Shown: positions 25,701 to 36,709 of the stretch, one piece after another
Layout: each line of letters starts with the position of its first letter
Position numbering within the stretch: the first letter of the stretch is position 1
From: Thermothelomyces thermophilus ATCC 42464
Taxonomy: Eukaryota > Ascomycota > Sordariomycetes > Sordariales > Chaetomiaceae
Assembly: GCF_000226095.1 (NCBI RefSeq)
Contig: NC_016474.1
Span: forward strand, 1,240,001 to 1,304,000
DNA length: 64,000 nucleotides
Reading direction: 5' to 3'
Made by a program: the position numbers and the translations under genes
The notes under the pieces: model-generated
What the model saw: only the letters and a program-made list of their open reading frames with translations
Told to the model about the DNA's origin: nothing
Databases searched by the model: none

Positions 25701-26251
25701 ACGGCCCAGGACCCTACCACCCGGCTCTCTCCCCGATCTCCCCCGTCCCCTTCTCCCACCCGCATCATCACCCCCACGCCCCGCCACAGGCCTTCTTTCC
25801 GCCCGACCCCTTCGCCATGCCCCTCACCGCGACCCACCACGGCATGTCCCGCCTCGACCGTCAGCTCGTCTTTGGTGCCTACGGCGGCCACAGCCACGCC
25901 GTCGACCATCCGTCCCTGGCCGGCTCCGGCCTTGCCGGCTGGGCAGACGGGAACAACCCCGCTGCGGCGGCCGCTGCCCTGGCAGCCGCCGAGGTCCGGG
26001 ACGGGCACCCACACGGTGCCGCTCATGGGCGGCATCCCGGCCATCCGGGGCACGGACACCACCAACACCCCGCGGACGCGGCGCTGCACGCGGCGTTTGG
26101 GGAGCCCAGTTCGGCCTGGTTCATGCCCTTCAACATGGAGCCGCCGGAGCTGGGGCCTGAAGGGCTGGGCGGAATCGGAGGGGGGCTGGACGGCTTCGCG
26201 ACCATGTTTGGCGGCGGAGGCGCGGCCGGTGCCGGGATGCACCATCATTGA
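22788..26251 (+). CDS. Zn2Cys6 fungal transcription factor
   Basis: Two exons, 22788-23932 and 24007-26251, joined over a 74-bp intron (GTAAGT donor, CACCAG acceptor), give about 1129 residues. The start has a good context (CGCCATGTC). An acidic and Ser/Pro-rich N-terminus precedes the binuclear zinc cluster, a C-x2-C-x6-C-x6-C-x2-C-x6-C pattern from Cys201 to Cys228, flanked by basic residues. A short linker with coiled-coil character (DKRLKRMEERIIKIV) for dimerisation follows. The fungal-specific regulatory domain (PF04082 type) begins around residue 360 (QAYHILHKPSFMRKLK) and includes WALGGQAIRMAFALQLHKD and FLMDRFNSSGTDRP. The C-terminal 250 residues are disordered and rich in Ala, Gly, Pro and His, with His runs near 25756-25800 and 26005-26080. 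It is a nuclear DNA-binding regulator. I recognise the family but not the orthologue, and nothing in the neighbourhood reveals its targets. Confidence 0.92.
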
Positions 26252-27191
26252 TCCCGTCGGGTAACCGAAGCGTGTCATGCTTTCTAGATGGTGACGGGAA
26301 GCTGGTCGTTCTCGGAAAGGCAAACGGATTTTGTGGTGGCAGAACGGGGAAGGTTGTGGCGCGGCAAGGTCGTCCGATATGGTGTCTCCCTTCCTTTACG
26401 GCGCGGAAGATTTTGGAAGGGGGATTTTGCAGGGTCCATCGCCCCAACCCTTCTCTTGTGGTTCATACGGGGTGGGTAGGATCTCTGCTAGAATTCCGAC
26501 AAGCGCAGTCATCTGAGCGGAACGAGTGTTATTTTGATGGATCATGGAGGGACAGAATAGATCGGGACAATGCGTGCAAATTGTGGGATGGGAAGGAGCT
26601 CTGCTGGTTCAATGAACACCTTCGATGCTCAACGCTCAAACGCTCGCGATGTAAATTTTTTTTTGTTTTTTTTTTGGAATACTAATCTTCTCTTTTCTTG
26701 TATGGAGGAGGGACATGGCGAGGTTTCTCGGCAGCGCTCAACCCCGGTTATTTTTGTTTGGAGCAACGATTTGGCGTTGGTACGGGGGACATGAGAGAAC
26801 AACAGCATCTTTTGAAATACCATGGGGATCCGTTCAGTATGAGGGATATCAAGGGCTCTTGTAACCAGTACGTAGGCGACTTACTCTCTTTCGGTGCGGC
26901 TCGGGTTCGAGCGCAAGTGCGAGAAATTTGAACAGAATAACAACAAGTCAAGCCCGGTACACTCGTGTCACTGTACCGGTTCAAGATATTCCAATGGGCC
27001 GTTTGAGGCAACTCGTGAAACAAGAACTGGTCAAGAAGCTGAATGATCCCAGAAGCACTTTGAACGATAGACATACATACAAGATCTCCAGGAGGGGCTA
27101 GACTGGGAACTTCAAGTACAGCCGAATCTCACAAAATTGAACCGACCCAACGCCGCTTGCAATGATATTCTCTGAGCGATCAAGAAACCCT
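26252..27191. other. Intergenic between convergent transcription factor and KRI1 genes
   Basis: The two neighbours face each other here, so the segment should hold both 3' untranslated regions. T-runs occur at 26657-26675. I see no gene. Confidence 0.4.
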
Positions 27192-29315
27192 TTATTCGTC
27201 CAGCTCCATAGCAGCGCTGCTCTTCTTCTTCTTCGACCTCTTCCTCTTCTTCTTCCTCTCCCCCTCGATGATCCCATTGACCGGTTCTGGCTTGCCCTCC
27301 GCAGCGCCCTTCTTCTTATCGGCGCCGGAGCCGGCAGCGACGGCATTCGCCCCGGTGCCCTTGCCCTTGCCTTTGCCCTTGGCGTCCGTGTTGTCGTTGG
27401 CGAGGAGCGCCTCGAACCCAAAGGTGGGCCCGGTGTGCTCGTACTCCTTTCCGAACGTCTCGCGCCGCCACTTGCGCAGCCGGGCCTTCTTGCCCAGCTT
27501 CTTCCGGTCCCTGCGCTTCTTCTCCTCGTCGCGGAAGGTGGCGAGCTTCTTGAGGCCCGCGAACTCGTTGAGGGCGGCGTCCGAGGGCGCCAGCAGGATG
27601 TCGCGCGCCGTGAGGCCGAAGGACTGCGGCGAGGTCTCGCGGTAGCGGAAACCGCCGGTGGCCTTCTTGCCGAGCGACTGCAGGGCGCGCGGGTTCTCGA
27701 GCTCCATCTTGGTGTCGACGAGGGCCTCGATCTTGGCGAGCTCGGCGCGGGCCTCGCGCTTCGCCCGGATGCGCTCCTTCTTGATCTCTTTGCTCGTCTT
27801 GCGCTTCTTGGCCGGCCGCTCCCCGTCCGAATCCTCCTCTCCGTCGGACGTCGCCTCCCCGTCGTCCTCTTCCTGCTCCGCTGCGCCGGCGTCCTCGTCG
27901 GAAAGGGTGATGGCGGGCTTGGCCGAGTCCTCAAAGTCGGGAACGATGTCGTTGATGTCGATGTCGTCGTCCCACTTGGGCTTCTTTGGCTTCTTCTTCT
28001 TCTTTTTCTTCTTCCCTCCTTCATCCTCGCTGTCCTCCTCTTCTTCGCTCAGAGACATGTCGTCGGGTTCGGCGTAGTAATCATCGCCGAACCGCTTCTT
28101 CATCTCCTCCTCCCACTTGTCGTCATCCCACGCGTCATCCAGGAACTTCAACCACTCCTCGTCCGTGAGTTTCTGGCCCCTCATGCCAGCGGCTTTCTTG
28201 ATCTTGGCGAGTTTCTCTGACGCCTCTTCGATCTTCAGACGCCGCAGCCGGGCCCGCTCGGCTTCACGCTCTCTCTTCTCTGCCTCCTTCCGTTCCTTCT
28301 CCAGAGCTCTCTTCTTCTTCCTGCCCGTCAATTCCTCCTTCCTCACGGAGCGGGCCGCAGCCAGGCTTCTCGAGTACGTCTTCAGGAACTCGTTGCTCTT
28401 TTCGGGGTCCTCGAACCGCATGTTGTAGGCATGCTCGAACTCTTCAGCGAGATCGCCATTGTCCTCGCCCTCATCCGACTCGAATGCTTGCCACTTGGAG
28501 CCACCATCTTCGGGAACCCAGGCCCTGGACGCGATGAACTTGTTCAGGAACTCCTCCGGGTTCTTGTCCGCGTTGGCGACGTCCTCCTCCGTGAGAGTAA
28601 TGTTGGGTTTCCGAGACGGATGGACCCCGTTTTCTGCCGGCGCCTCGTCCTTCTTGACAGGCTTTATGAAGGCGTCGTCGTCACTCCATTCCTCCTCGTC
28701 GGCAGCGGCAGCGGCGGCATTGATCTCAGAGATGATGGACTTCTTGATGTCGTCTTGCTCCTGCGCGTAGGTCCGGGGGGCGTTGGGAGCGGAGCCATTG
28801 TCATCGTCAGCGCCAATATCGCCGCTCAAATACCGCTCGCGGTGGTAGTCACGCAGATACATCGGCTTCTCCTCCTTCTTCTTCGGGAGGGCATCCGGGT
28901 CGAAGGGCTTGTAGAACACGGCATTCTTGTCGTAGATCTTGGGGTCCTTGTTCTTGATGGCCTGTAACGTGGCCGAGATCTCGGCATCCAGCTCTTCGGT
29001 GATCAATTCGGCATCATCATCCTCGGTTTCGTCCTCAGACGACTCCTCGGACTCCTCGTCCCCGAGGCCGCTCGATTTATACTTCTCCTGAAGCCTGTGC
29101 AACTCCTCCCGCTTCTTGTTGTGCTCGAACCGGCGGGCGTACTCCTCGTTGATCTTGAGCTCCGCCGAGGTGCCTAACGTGGCCCCGCCGTCCTCCTGGT
29201 CATCCTCGCTGCCGCTGGAATCCGAATCCTCGAACAGCGATTTCTTGGGGACGGGCTTGTCGTCCTGCGATTCCGCTTCGGGATTTTTTGCACCTTTCAC
29301 GGGGGCAGGCGCCAT
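27192..29315 (-). CDS. kri1: KRI1-like ribosome biogenesis protein
   Basis: A single exon of 707 residues. The start chosen is the Met at 29315 (MAPAPVKGAKNPE); an in-frame Met 25 codons upstream is possible but adds an unrelated leader. The protein has the KRI1 layout: acidic N-terminus (LFEDSDSSGSEDD), LRDYHRERYLSG motif, long acidic/basic coiled-coil middle with RKKKRALEKERKEAEKR, a central KRI1 motif (FLDDAWDDDKWEEEMKKRFG), and a conserved C-terminal domain (GFRYRETSPQSFGLTARDIL to RKWRRETFGKEYE), ending in a Lys/Arg-rich nucleolar-type tail. In yeast, Kri1 works with Krr1 in the nucleolus for 18S rRNA processing and 40S assembly. It is divergent from the Rab5 gene across 491 bp. The identification is firm. 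Confidence 0.93.
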   Translation of the reverse strand: MAPAPVKGAKNPEAESQDDKPVPKKSLFEDSDSSGSEDDQEDGGATLGTSAELKINEEYARRFEHNKKREELHRLQEKYKSSGLGDEESEESSEDETEDDDAELITEELDAEISATLQAIKNKDPKIYDKNAVFYKPFDPDALPKKKEEKPMYLRDYHRERYLSGDIGADDDNGSAPNAPRTYAQEQDDIKKSIISEINAAAAAADEEEWSDDDAFIKPVKKDEAPAENGVHPSRKPNITLTEEDVANADKNPEEFLNKFIASRAWVPEDGGSKWQAFESDEGEDNGDLAEEFEHAYNMRFEDPEKSNEFLKTYSRSLAAARSVRKEELTGRKKKRALEKERKEAEKREREAERARLRRLKIEEASEKLAKIKKAAGMRGQKLTDEEWLKFLDDAWDDDKWEEEMKKRFGDDYYAEPDDMSLSEEEEDSEDEGGKKKKKKKKPKKPKWDDDIDINDIVPDFEDSAKPAITLSDEDAGAAEQEEDDGEATSDGEEDSDGERPAKKRKTSKEIKKERIRAKREARAELAKIEALVDTKMELENPRALQSLGKKATGGFRYRETSPQSFGLTARDILLAPSDAALNEFAGLKKLATFRDEEKKRRDRKKLGKKARLRKWRRETFGKEYEHTGPTFGFEALLANDNTDAKGKGKGKGTGANAVAAGSGADKKKGAAEGKPEPVNGIIEGERKKKRKRSKKKKSSAAMELDE

Positions 29316-29806
29316 GTCGAAAAACTTAGAATCGAGTCTCCAAAACCCCAAAGTTCTCCCGGGGGGGACGCAAGAGGAGGAAAATTTCAAAAGGCAACTC
29401 CTCCCGGAAGCGTTGTGAGCGTTCGGCAGCTTCTGAACTTTTTAGTGGGGCAACTGTGGGTTCTCACCAGTTCCAATCCCAAAATCCCATAACGTACCCG
29501 CCCGACCCGTGGCCCGTGCCCTGCCTCATTCCCTCCCCTTGGTCATCCAACGAAAGCGGGTCGTGCTACACTAATCCAGTCCTGGTGTTGGTTTGGGGTG
29601 TGGTCGCAATCGTTCCATTCTTGGCTCCAAGTTGGCTACTCGAGTATGTAGCTTCTGCCTTATATCACGTCACTCCGCATTCCGACTCCAGAACTGCACG
29701 CACGCTCAACGACCCAACCTTTTGCAACTCCAGCAATCACATCCGCCGCTTCATTCTCGTCAGGAACCCTCGCGACAAGCAGAATTGCTGGACAGCCTTG
29801 GCCGAG
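29316..29806. promoter_or_regulatory. Shared divergent promoter region, KRI1 and Rab5 genes
   Basis: The 491 bp separate two head-to-head starts and must contain both promoters and both 5' leaders. I see no canonical TATA box, as usual for housekeeping promoters. An open frame starting at 29456 runs into the Rab5 frame, but family comparison favours the Met at 29807. Confidence 0.5.
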
Positions 29807-30643
29807 ATGGCGGACTCGAACGCTCCCAAACCAAGCAGCAGCGTCAAGCTAGTGCTCCTCGGTGAAGCTGCCGTCGGAAAGGTCGGTCTCTACTGAGTCG
29901 CAATCGGTATCTTGCTCCCAGGCTAACGCGGCGGTCTTGCAGTCTTCCCTCGTTCTTCGATTCGTCAATAACGACTTTCAAGAGAACAAGGAGCCGACAA
30001 TAGGAGGTAACTCGCTCCCCCTTCTCCGTACCCCCCCGTATTGGCCGAGGAAGCAGCCTGCTGATGCATCTCCCCCGTAGCCGCCTTTTTAACACAGAAA
30101 TGCAACCTACCGACGCGAACCATCAAGTTTGAGATATGGGATACTGCAGGCCAGGAGCGGTTTGCATCCCTCGCACCCATGTACTACCGCAACGCGCAAG
30201 CCGCCCTGGTGGTCTACGACCTGACGAAACCGACATCCTTGATCAAGGCTAAGCACTGGGTTGCTGAGCTACAACGCCAGGCCTCCCCAGGCATCGTCAT
30301 TGCGCTGGTCGGCAACAAGCTCGATCTCGCGGACGACGGAGCCGGGAGCGGCGGCGATGCGGAGGATGCCGGGGGCGAGGAGTCGGGCAATGCGAGGAAG
30401 ATCTCCACCGAGGAGGCCAAGACGTATGCGGAGGAAGAGGGGCTGCTGTTCTTCGAGACCAGCGCAAAGACGGGCTATAATGTCACCGAGGTGTTTACGG
30501 CGATTGCCAACGCCATTCCGGAAACCTCGTTGAAGACGGCCCGTGGGCCGGGCGCGTCGCATGCGGCTGCCAGGACAGAGGAACAGAGGGTGAACCTCAA
30601 CGGGCCACGGGATCCCAACGCGAAGGAGGGCTGTGCTTGCTGA
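29807..30643 (+). CDS. rab5: Rab5-type small GTPase (Ypt5/Vps21 family)
   Basis: Three exons, 29807-29881, 29943-30006 and 30081-30643, give 233 residues. Intron 1 has an unusual GTCGGT donor, but the splice restores an exact P-loop (GEAAVGKSS) and a GCTAAC branch point is present. The effector loop EPTIGAAF is diagnostic for the Rab5 subfamily. [14 protein letters not shown] and ETSAKT complete the GTP-binding motifs. The C-terminus KEGCAC gives the CxC double-prenylation motif. Rab5 proteins recruit tethering factors and PI3-kinase to early endosomes and promote homotypic fusion. Oddity: after NKLDL there is an acidic Gly/Asp/Glu insertion of about 20 residues, longer than in animal Rab5 and typical of some filamentous fungi. 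Confidence 0.95.
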
Positions 30644-31472
30644 TGCTGGGAAAGGGGTCCGGCCGAGGGAGAGATGCGTTCTCGTTTCCGCATCTGTACA
30701 AGGGTTCATCAAGGAGTGGTTGGTCATACGGGGCAGGTCAATCAGGAGCAACTAGTGCTTTCAGTCTTTCTTCCTTGTTATGTTTATAATGTTTTTCCCT
30801 CGTCAACCCGAGTCGGAAGCCAATGGGGCTTCGTCAGTTGCTAATCACAGGCCTGTCTGCCAGTCTTTGATAGCGTATGGAACACCTCTTGCAATATTAA
30901 TTGTTCGTCGCCCGTGCTAGATTCCGCTCTCGGACGATGTACGCAAAGTTTACTATGCAGTGTGACAGCTTTGAAGGGCGATGGCGACTATTACAGTGCT
31001 CTGCACTGTGACCCCACCGACCACTCCTGCCGCAATACAGTGTCTTAACGCTCCACTTTGCACGGTAACATCTTGGGACTTTTCCCGCGGCGAGTGGTGC
31101 ACGTGCGAAACAGCGAAACAAACTAACTAACCCGTACCAAATTTTCACTCCTGACCAGCGCCTTAACGCGACCGGCAACTCACCGCCGTCACTACTCGGC
31201 CGACGCGCCTCTTACAACTTGTGCCCCAGGCGACGCGCGAACAGCCGATCCCCGACGGGGCCGGGAGGCATCATCAGCCCAGCCGCACCGTCACGATTTT
31301 GGTCGAAACAAGGCACTTCGATATTCCTTTGAACAACACGGCAATCAGTCGATTTTTCGTCTCCGCAACGCGTCAGCGGTTCAATCCCACTCCATGTTTT
31401 CACCTCAATAAATTTCTTGACTCCTCTTCTACTCGAGAGTGGCGGCGTGCCCGTTGCGGGTCGCCAGGCAAG
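30644..31472. other. Intergenic between Rab5 and RING genes
   Basis: This holds the Rab5 3' untranslated region and the RING gene promoter. I see no other gene. The frame upstream of the RING start is open from 31221, but the protein before Met 31473 has no family features. Confidence 0.4.
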
Positions 31473-34400
31473 ATGGCGGCATCGTTAACCCTCACAGAAG
31501 CGCAGGTTGAGCTGATCAAGTGAGATCTAATGGTTCCTCTTCTCTAGCGCCTCTCGAGCCTAACTAACCTCCGGATTAAGCTCCCTGCCGCAAGACGATA
31601 TCCCCGCAAAACTTCGATGCGCCATTTGCAGCAAGCTCGCGATCAACGCTTTCCGCTTGCCGTGCTGCGAGCAGGCCATCTGCGAGAGCTGCCAATCTAC
31701 GCTACCCGCGTCTTGTCCCGTCTGCGAGCATTCGCCCCTGTCAGCCGACGACTGCAAGCCCCACAAGGCGCTACGCACTACGATCAAGGTGTTTCTGCGG
31801 ACCGAGGAGAAGAAGCGGGAGTCCAATAGGCCCAAAGGTGCCGCTCCTACCCCGATTACCCCGGTTGATCCCAGCCCGGTCACTGCTGCTGCGCCTGCTA
31901 TCCCGGAGCGACCGTTGAGCGGAGAAGCAACTCAGGCTGGAGAGGATCGACAGGCCCCAGTGGGCGAACCCTCGGCTGATACGGAAGCTCGTGGCGAAGT
32001 TGAGCACGGAGGAGAGGAAACCGTACAGCAGAATGGACCCGAGCCTGTCAAGGAAAACGCAAACGATACCGTAGGGCCTTCCTGTACTTCTCAATTCCTT
32101 ACGCCTGCTAACGAAACCCCAGGAACAACCAGTTCAAGGTGACGCAGATGGCGAAGGTGGAGGGAACTCTTCGACCGATTTAATCCCAGCACAGCAAGGT
32201 TCCGAAGTTGATGATGGTGGCAACACTGAGGGAACCAAGGAGGAAAATGCGAATGGCGACGATAATGGAGACGAGAACGAAGCGGGCCCCGGGTTTGCTG
32301 GCGGCGTCCAAACGGAGGGCATGAGCGGCGCATTTTCCATTACCGGAATGGCTCCAGGATTCGACCAGATGCAGATGATGATGGCCATGCAAAATGGGTT
32401 TGGCAACTTTCCGATGATGGGTCAGTCTCAGTCTCTCTCTCTCTCTCTGCGCCCGGAAGACTGTCTAACTCGGCTCATGCAGGCATGCCAGGCATGAACA
32501 TGGACCCGATGACGATGCAGATGTACATGAATGGAGGTTTTCAAGGCATGGGCATGAACGGCATGAACATGAATATGGGCATGGGGGGCTACGGGGGCGA
32601 ACCCGATAACTGGAACGGACAGCAGTCATGGAATGTCGGCCAAGATAATTACAATCATCCAAGCGCTTCTGGCATGGGCAATGGTGATTATGGCTCGTTT
32701 AACTCTGGCTTCCAGACAGGATTCAATCAAGGTAATTATGGCCATCAGAACCAATTCAATGACTATCGCCGGAACCAGTTCGGGTTCCGCGGTAGGGGTC
32801 GAGGCCGTGGTTACGGATACGGATATGGCCGCGGAGGCTACCAGCACGGATACGGCGGCGGCGGCAACTGGAATGAGCAGGGCTACGGCGGACACCAGCA
32901 GTACCAGAACGGGCAGGGGGACTACCAGGCCGCCGGTGGCGAGGCAAACGCGGACGGCAACGTTGACGAGTTTGGACGTTCCCTCCGCGGTGACAATGCG
33001 CAGGGAGCCAGTGGCGAGCAAGGCCAGGGGGCCGGGGAGGGCGTCCCGAGGATCGGAAACCGGGAGCAGGGCAACGACGGTGGTGACGGCAGAGGCAGTC
33101 TGCCGCCTCCACAGCCCAACCCGGACGTGCCCCCGAACGCGCCCAAGGGCCCGAAAGCCATGCTGCAGGGTCTCCCTAACACGAGCTATAAGCATCTCCA
33201 GGCTAGAGGCTGGGTGGATGATACCAAGCCGACGACGCCCACCGGCGCGGCCGCGCCGGGGTTCGACCGCGGTCGGTCGCGGAGTAATTCCGTCCTCGGC
33301 TCCCACCACAACAGGTACCACAACGAGTCACAGCATGAGAGGAGCCGGGAGCGCGACCACAGCGGTCGGGATCGGCACCGTGAACGTGGCAGGGACAGAG
33401 ACATGGACACCAGCCGGAGTAGGAGCCGAACCAGGAGCCGAAGCCGAAGCCACAGTCGGAGCCGGAGCCGGAGCCGGAGCTACGATCGCAAGGAGCAGCG
33501 GCGCAGCAGGCGGCAGCGGTCGTACTCGCCGTCGGGGGATGAGGAGGACGAAAGCGGTGACGAGCGCCGCCACCACCGTTCCTCGCATCGCAGGAAGCAC
33601 TCATCGTACGGCAACGATGAACGCGAGTCCAAGCCTCGCCGGGACGAGCACCAAGAGGAGGGCCGGTCCAGGTCAGCGTCCCCCCCCGCGGACGACTCCC
33701 GGCGGAGCTACCGCAGCAGCCGGAAGGAGCGGGACTCGGAGAAGCGCCGTGACAGGGACCGCGAGAAAGACCGCGAGAAAGACCGCGAAAAGGACCGCGA
33801 AAAGGACCGCGACGGCCACCGCCACCGGTCACACCGGTCACATCGCGATCGGGAGCACGACCGGGACCGGGATAGGGATCGTGACCGAGAAAAGGAGCGC
33901 GACAGAACTCGGGATCGTGACCGGGACCGCGACCGCGACCGAGACAGGGATAGGGACCGGGACCGAGACCGTGATCGGGATCGGGATCGGGATCGAGATC
34001 GTGAGAGGGACCGGGATAGGGATCGCAAAGACCGCCACCGAGACCGCGATCGCGACAGAGACCGTGACCGCGAGCGGGAGAGGGACAGAGACAGGGACAG
34101 AGAGAGTCGGCGCGACCGCGAGAAGGACAAGGACCGGCATCACCGCAGCAGCAAGACGACCGCGGCGGACGGTGAGGACGAACAGCCCCCCTCGGCGCTC
34201 GACAACACCGAATCCTCTCAACACCCACGCCACCCCTCGATCGGCTCCCGTGGCGCCCTAGGCCTCGAGATCAAGGGCGCCGCCAGCGCGGGAACATCAA
34301 CGGCGGCGGCGGCGGCGGCGGCAGCTGGAGCCGTGGACGGCACCCGCCGCTCCTCCCTCGCCACGGCCACGCCCGCGACGGGTGCCACAGACGTGCACGC

Positions 34401-34698
34401 GGCGGAGCGGGCCGCGCGCGACAGGGAGCGGCTCCTACGCGAGACGCGACGCATGGCCAGCCTGACGAGCCTGGCTGCGGCCGCGGGCGGGGCGTCCGGA
34501 CTGAAGAGGTCGAGGGAGAGCCGCGATGGCGGCGGCGGTGGCGGCGGCGTCGGCGACGAGGAACGTAAGAGCAGCCGGCGGAAGGGGAGGAGGGGGGAGG
34601 TGATTGTCGGGGGTGATGCCGTAGTGGCGGATGGTGAGGCCGAGGAGGAAAGGATGAGACGGCTGGAAGAGGAAAGAGAGCGGGCTAGATATGAGTGA
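31473..34698 (+). CDS. C4C4 RING-finger protein with RGG box and RS/RD repeats
   Basis: Four exons, 31473-31519, 31581-32070, 32123-32420 and 32483-34698, give about 1016 residues. The second intron is only 52 bp. Residues 29-64 form a RING with eight cysteines and no histidine (C29-x2-C32, C44-C45, C50-x2-C53, C61-x2-C64), the arrangement of the RBBP6/Mpe1 C4C4 RING. A Pro/Glu-rich linker and a Met/Gly/Asn-rich stretch (about 260-330) follow. Next come an RGG/YG box (about 380-410), an SR repeat block (about 585-620) and a very long RD/RE/RDRDR array (about 696-822). The C-terminus is Ala-rich, then charged. These are features of nuclear RNA-processing proteins, so a ubiquitin-ligase-like role at splicing or 3'-end factors is inferred. 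The DWNN domain and zinc knuckle of RBBP6/Mpe1 are absent, so this is not Mpe1. I recognise no named orthologue. Confidence 0.82.
33736..34119. repeat. Coding hexanucleotide array (CGNGAY type)
   Basis: Tandem six-base units of the form CGN GAY or CGN GAR encode the Arg-Asp/Arg-Glu array. Third positions vary (CGG, CGC, CGT, AGG; GAC, GAT), so selection acts on the dipeptide rather than on the DNA repeat alone. All three forward frames stay open, producing long meaningless overlapping frames. Confidence 0.85.
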
Positions 34699-36065
34699 GC
34701 CATCGTTCCCGAGGGGGTGACGTTGGTAGGGTACCTAGGGTGGTGGTGGTCTGATCTGCTCGTGAGCGGAGCGGAGCGGGGCGGCGCGAGGCGAGGCGAC
34801 GGCGGAAAAGGGGGGGCTCGGTGCCAGCCGGTCACCCAATTGCTCCCCGCGCCGTAGGTGGATCTATTTCTTCTCTTTTCTCTTCCCCCCTCCCATCTTT
34901 TTTTGCTTTCCTTGGGCCAATTCCCAATGTAGCCAAGGCTGGGGTGTTCTTGTCTGTGACGCATAGGGGCGACCACCTACTCTACCTCCTTTGTGAGGTA
35001 AACTGAATAATTGTATGCACATACATACATGTCTGTACTTACTGTTACAGCTTACTAAAGATCCAGCATCAAAGATGTCTGGTCAAAAGGGGAAAAAAAA
35101 AGAGAAAAAAAAAACTAAAATATTGGGAAGGGGTCGGTAGATATAGCGCAAAGGTAGAGTGGTGTTGATCTTTTCTAATAGCTAGCTGACCTGCCTGAAA
35201 TTATAAAAAGACCTTCCTTATTACCTTATTTACCATGTGGACGAAGCAGCACAGTAGTCTCAGCACACTTTTAAGATCCACTGGCGGTCGGCAAAACCGT
35301 TGCAACGGCACCTGCAGGGCAGGGACTCCACAGCGGAGTCAGCCCACTCGGAGGGCCCTTTCCATCGTCACCCACGTCACCAACGGACCCCGCGCCGCTC
35401 GCAACTGTCGGGAACGCTGCCAGGGGAGAACTACCGGACTAATATAGGTACTGGGCCGAAACACCTGAGACCCGAACCGCACAGTGATCATGAGGGGCAT
35501 CACCAAGGCCCGGCCCCCGTGTGTTGCCATTATTAGCTCTAAAACGTATATGGAAAGAAAAAGGAAGAAGATCAAAACCACCGCAGCCCTTCTGCTTGAT
35601 ACTGCGGAGTAGGGCAGATACTTAGGCGTAAAGTAGGGAAAGGCGGGGCTTACACGACCGATCACCGCTGCAAGACCCCAATGGCATGTCATCATTGGGC
35701 TGGGCACTGACGGGCCGCAGATGCTGATACGGATACAAGCAATGAGTGGGGCGATAGCGGCATCCCCTTGTCACTGCCCCTCACCTATCGGGTCAGTGTG
35801 ACCTCGATGCCAACTGACGTTTCCCATCGTTTCGTGCGTTGCCATTACCTGACCCTACCAGTACATACAAACCTCCTCGGACCTTGACATTCCCATTTCT
35901 CACCTACGCAAAGGAACTTCAGGCCCAGAACCGGGGCGACACGGCCATATCCCTCGAGTTTCTCTTTTATTCTTGAACCCATTCCAACACTAGTCCACTT
36001 GACTCTCTTTGGATTCCCCGCAATTACATAATTACATACCCGGTTCCATGTAGCAGCCGCCCACG
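34699..36065. other. Intergenic between RING and septin-like genes
   Basis: No supported gene is present. There are A-rich runs near 35090-35115 and TACATACATG repeats near 35019. The open frames at 35235-35447 (+) and 35339-35707 (-) overlap and have no recognisable domain. The last few hundred bases are probably the promoter and 5' leader of the septin-like gene. Confidence 0.4.
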
Positions 36066-36642
36066 ATGCGACCGCTCACTGGCGACGACGCTTCAGCGCG
36101 TTCCCGCACCTCCGACCGCACCTCCGACCCCGATCCGCTCTCGACCTTCCGCCTCCCGGCCGCGCCCCAGATGACCTTCACTCTGGGCGACGAGTCCACC
36201 ATTGGCCCATCGTCCCAAGGCCCGACTATTCCTTCCCGGCGCGCAAAGGAACACGGGGCCGTCCCGCATACCGAGCAGCACCCCGAGCACCCCGAGCACT
36301 CCAAGCCCCGAATCCCGTCGCATCTCGACTTTGAAAGGACCAAGGAGCCCGCCACAACAACGCGACCCCCCGGCTCCAAAGGGGGCACCATCGACACCCT
36401 CCGACAAGAGGGCTACGACCTCTCGCAGCCCGTCTCGCCTCTCCCCCGCTCCACCGACACTCCAAACCTCTCCCGGCCGCTCACCCCCGTCTTCTTGACT
36501 ACCTCCGGCCCGGCCTCGGCCCTCAGCAGCGTCTCTTCGCGGCGCAACTCTCTCTGTTTATCGGAGGATCTCCCGAGCTGCCCGCCGAGCATGAGAGACG
36601 GCGACGTCGCGGTCGAAGACGACGACGACGACAACGACGACG

Positions 36643-36709
<67 letters not shown>

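Noticed and set aside
27162-28220. 352-codon plus-strand frame across KRI1
   Set aside because: It is an antisense shadow of the Lys/Glu-rich KRI1 coding sequence, giving Leu/Ser-rich nonsense with no family.
29456-29806. N-terminal extension of Rab5 from 29456
   Set aside because: Rab5 proteins start shortly before the first beta strand. The 117 extra residues have no family features and would fill the divergent promoter.
31335-31398. Possible tRNA ending in a GGTTCAATCC-like arm
   Set aside because: Acceptor (6 of 7) and T-arm (4 of 5) pairing looked promising, but the 33 bases between them are too few for D and anticodon arms, and it lies in the leader region of the RING gene.
32633-34261. 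542-codon frame and long minus-strand frames over the RD array
   Set aside because: The hexamer repeat keeps several frames open. Their products are Thr/Arg or Ser/Arg strings, and only the frame from 32485 joins the RING exons with correct splice sites.
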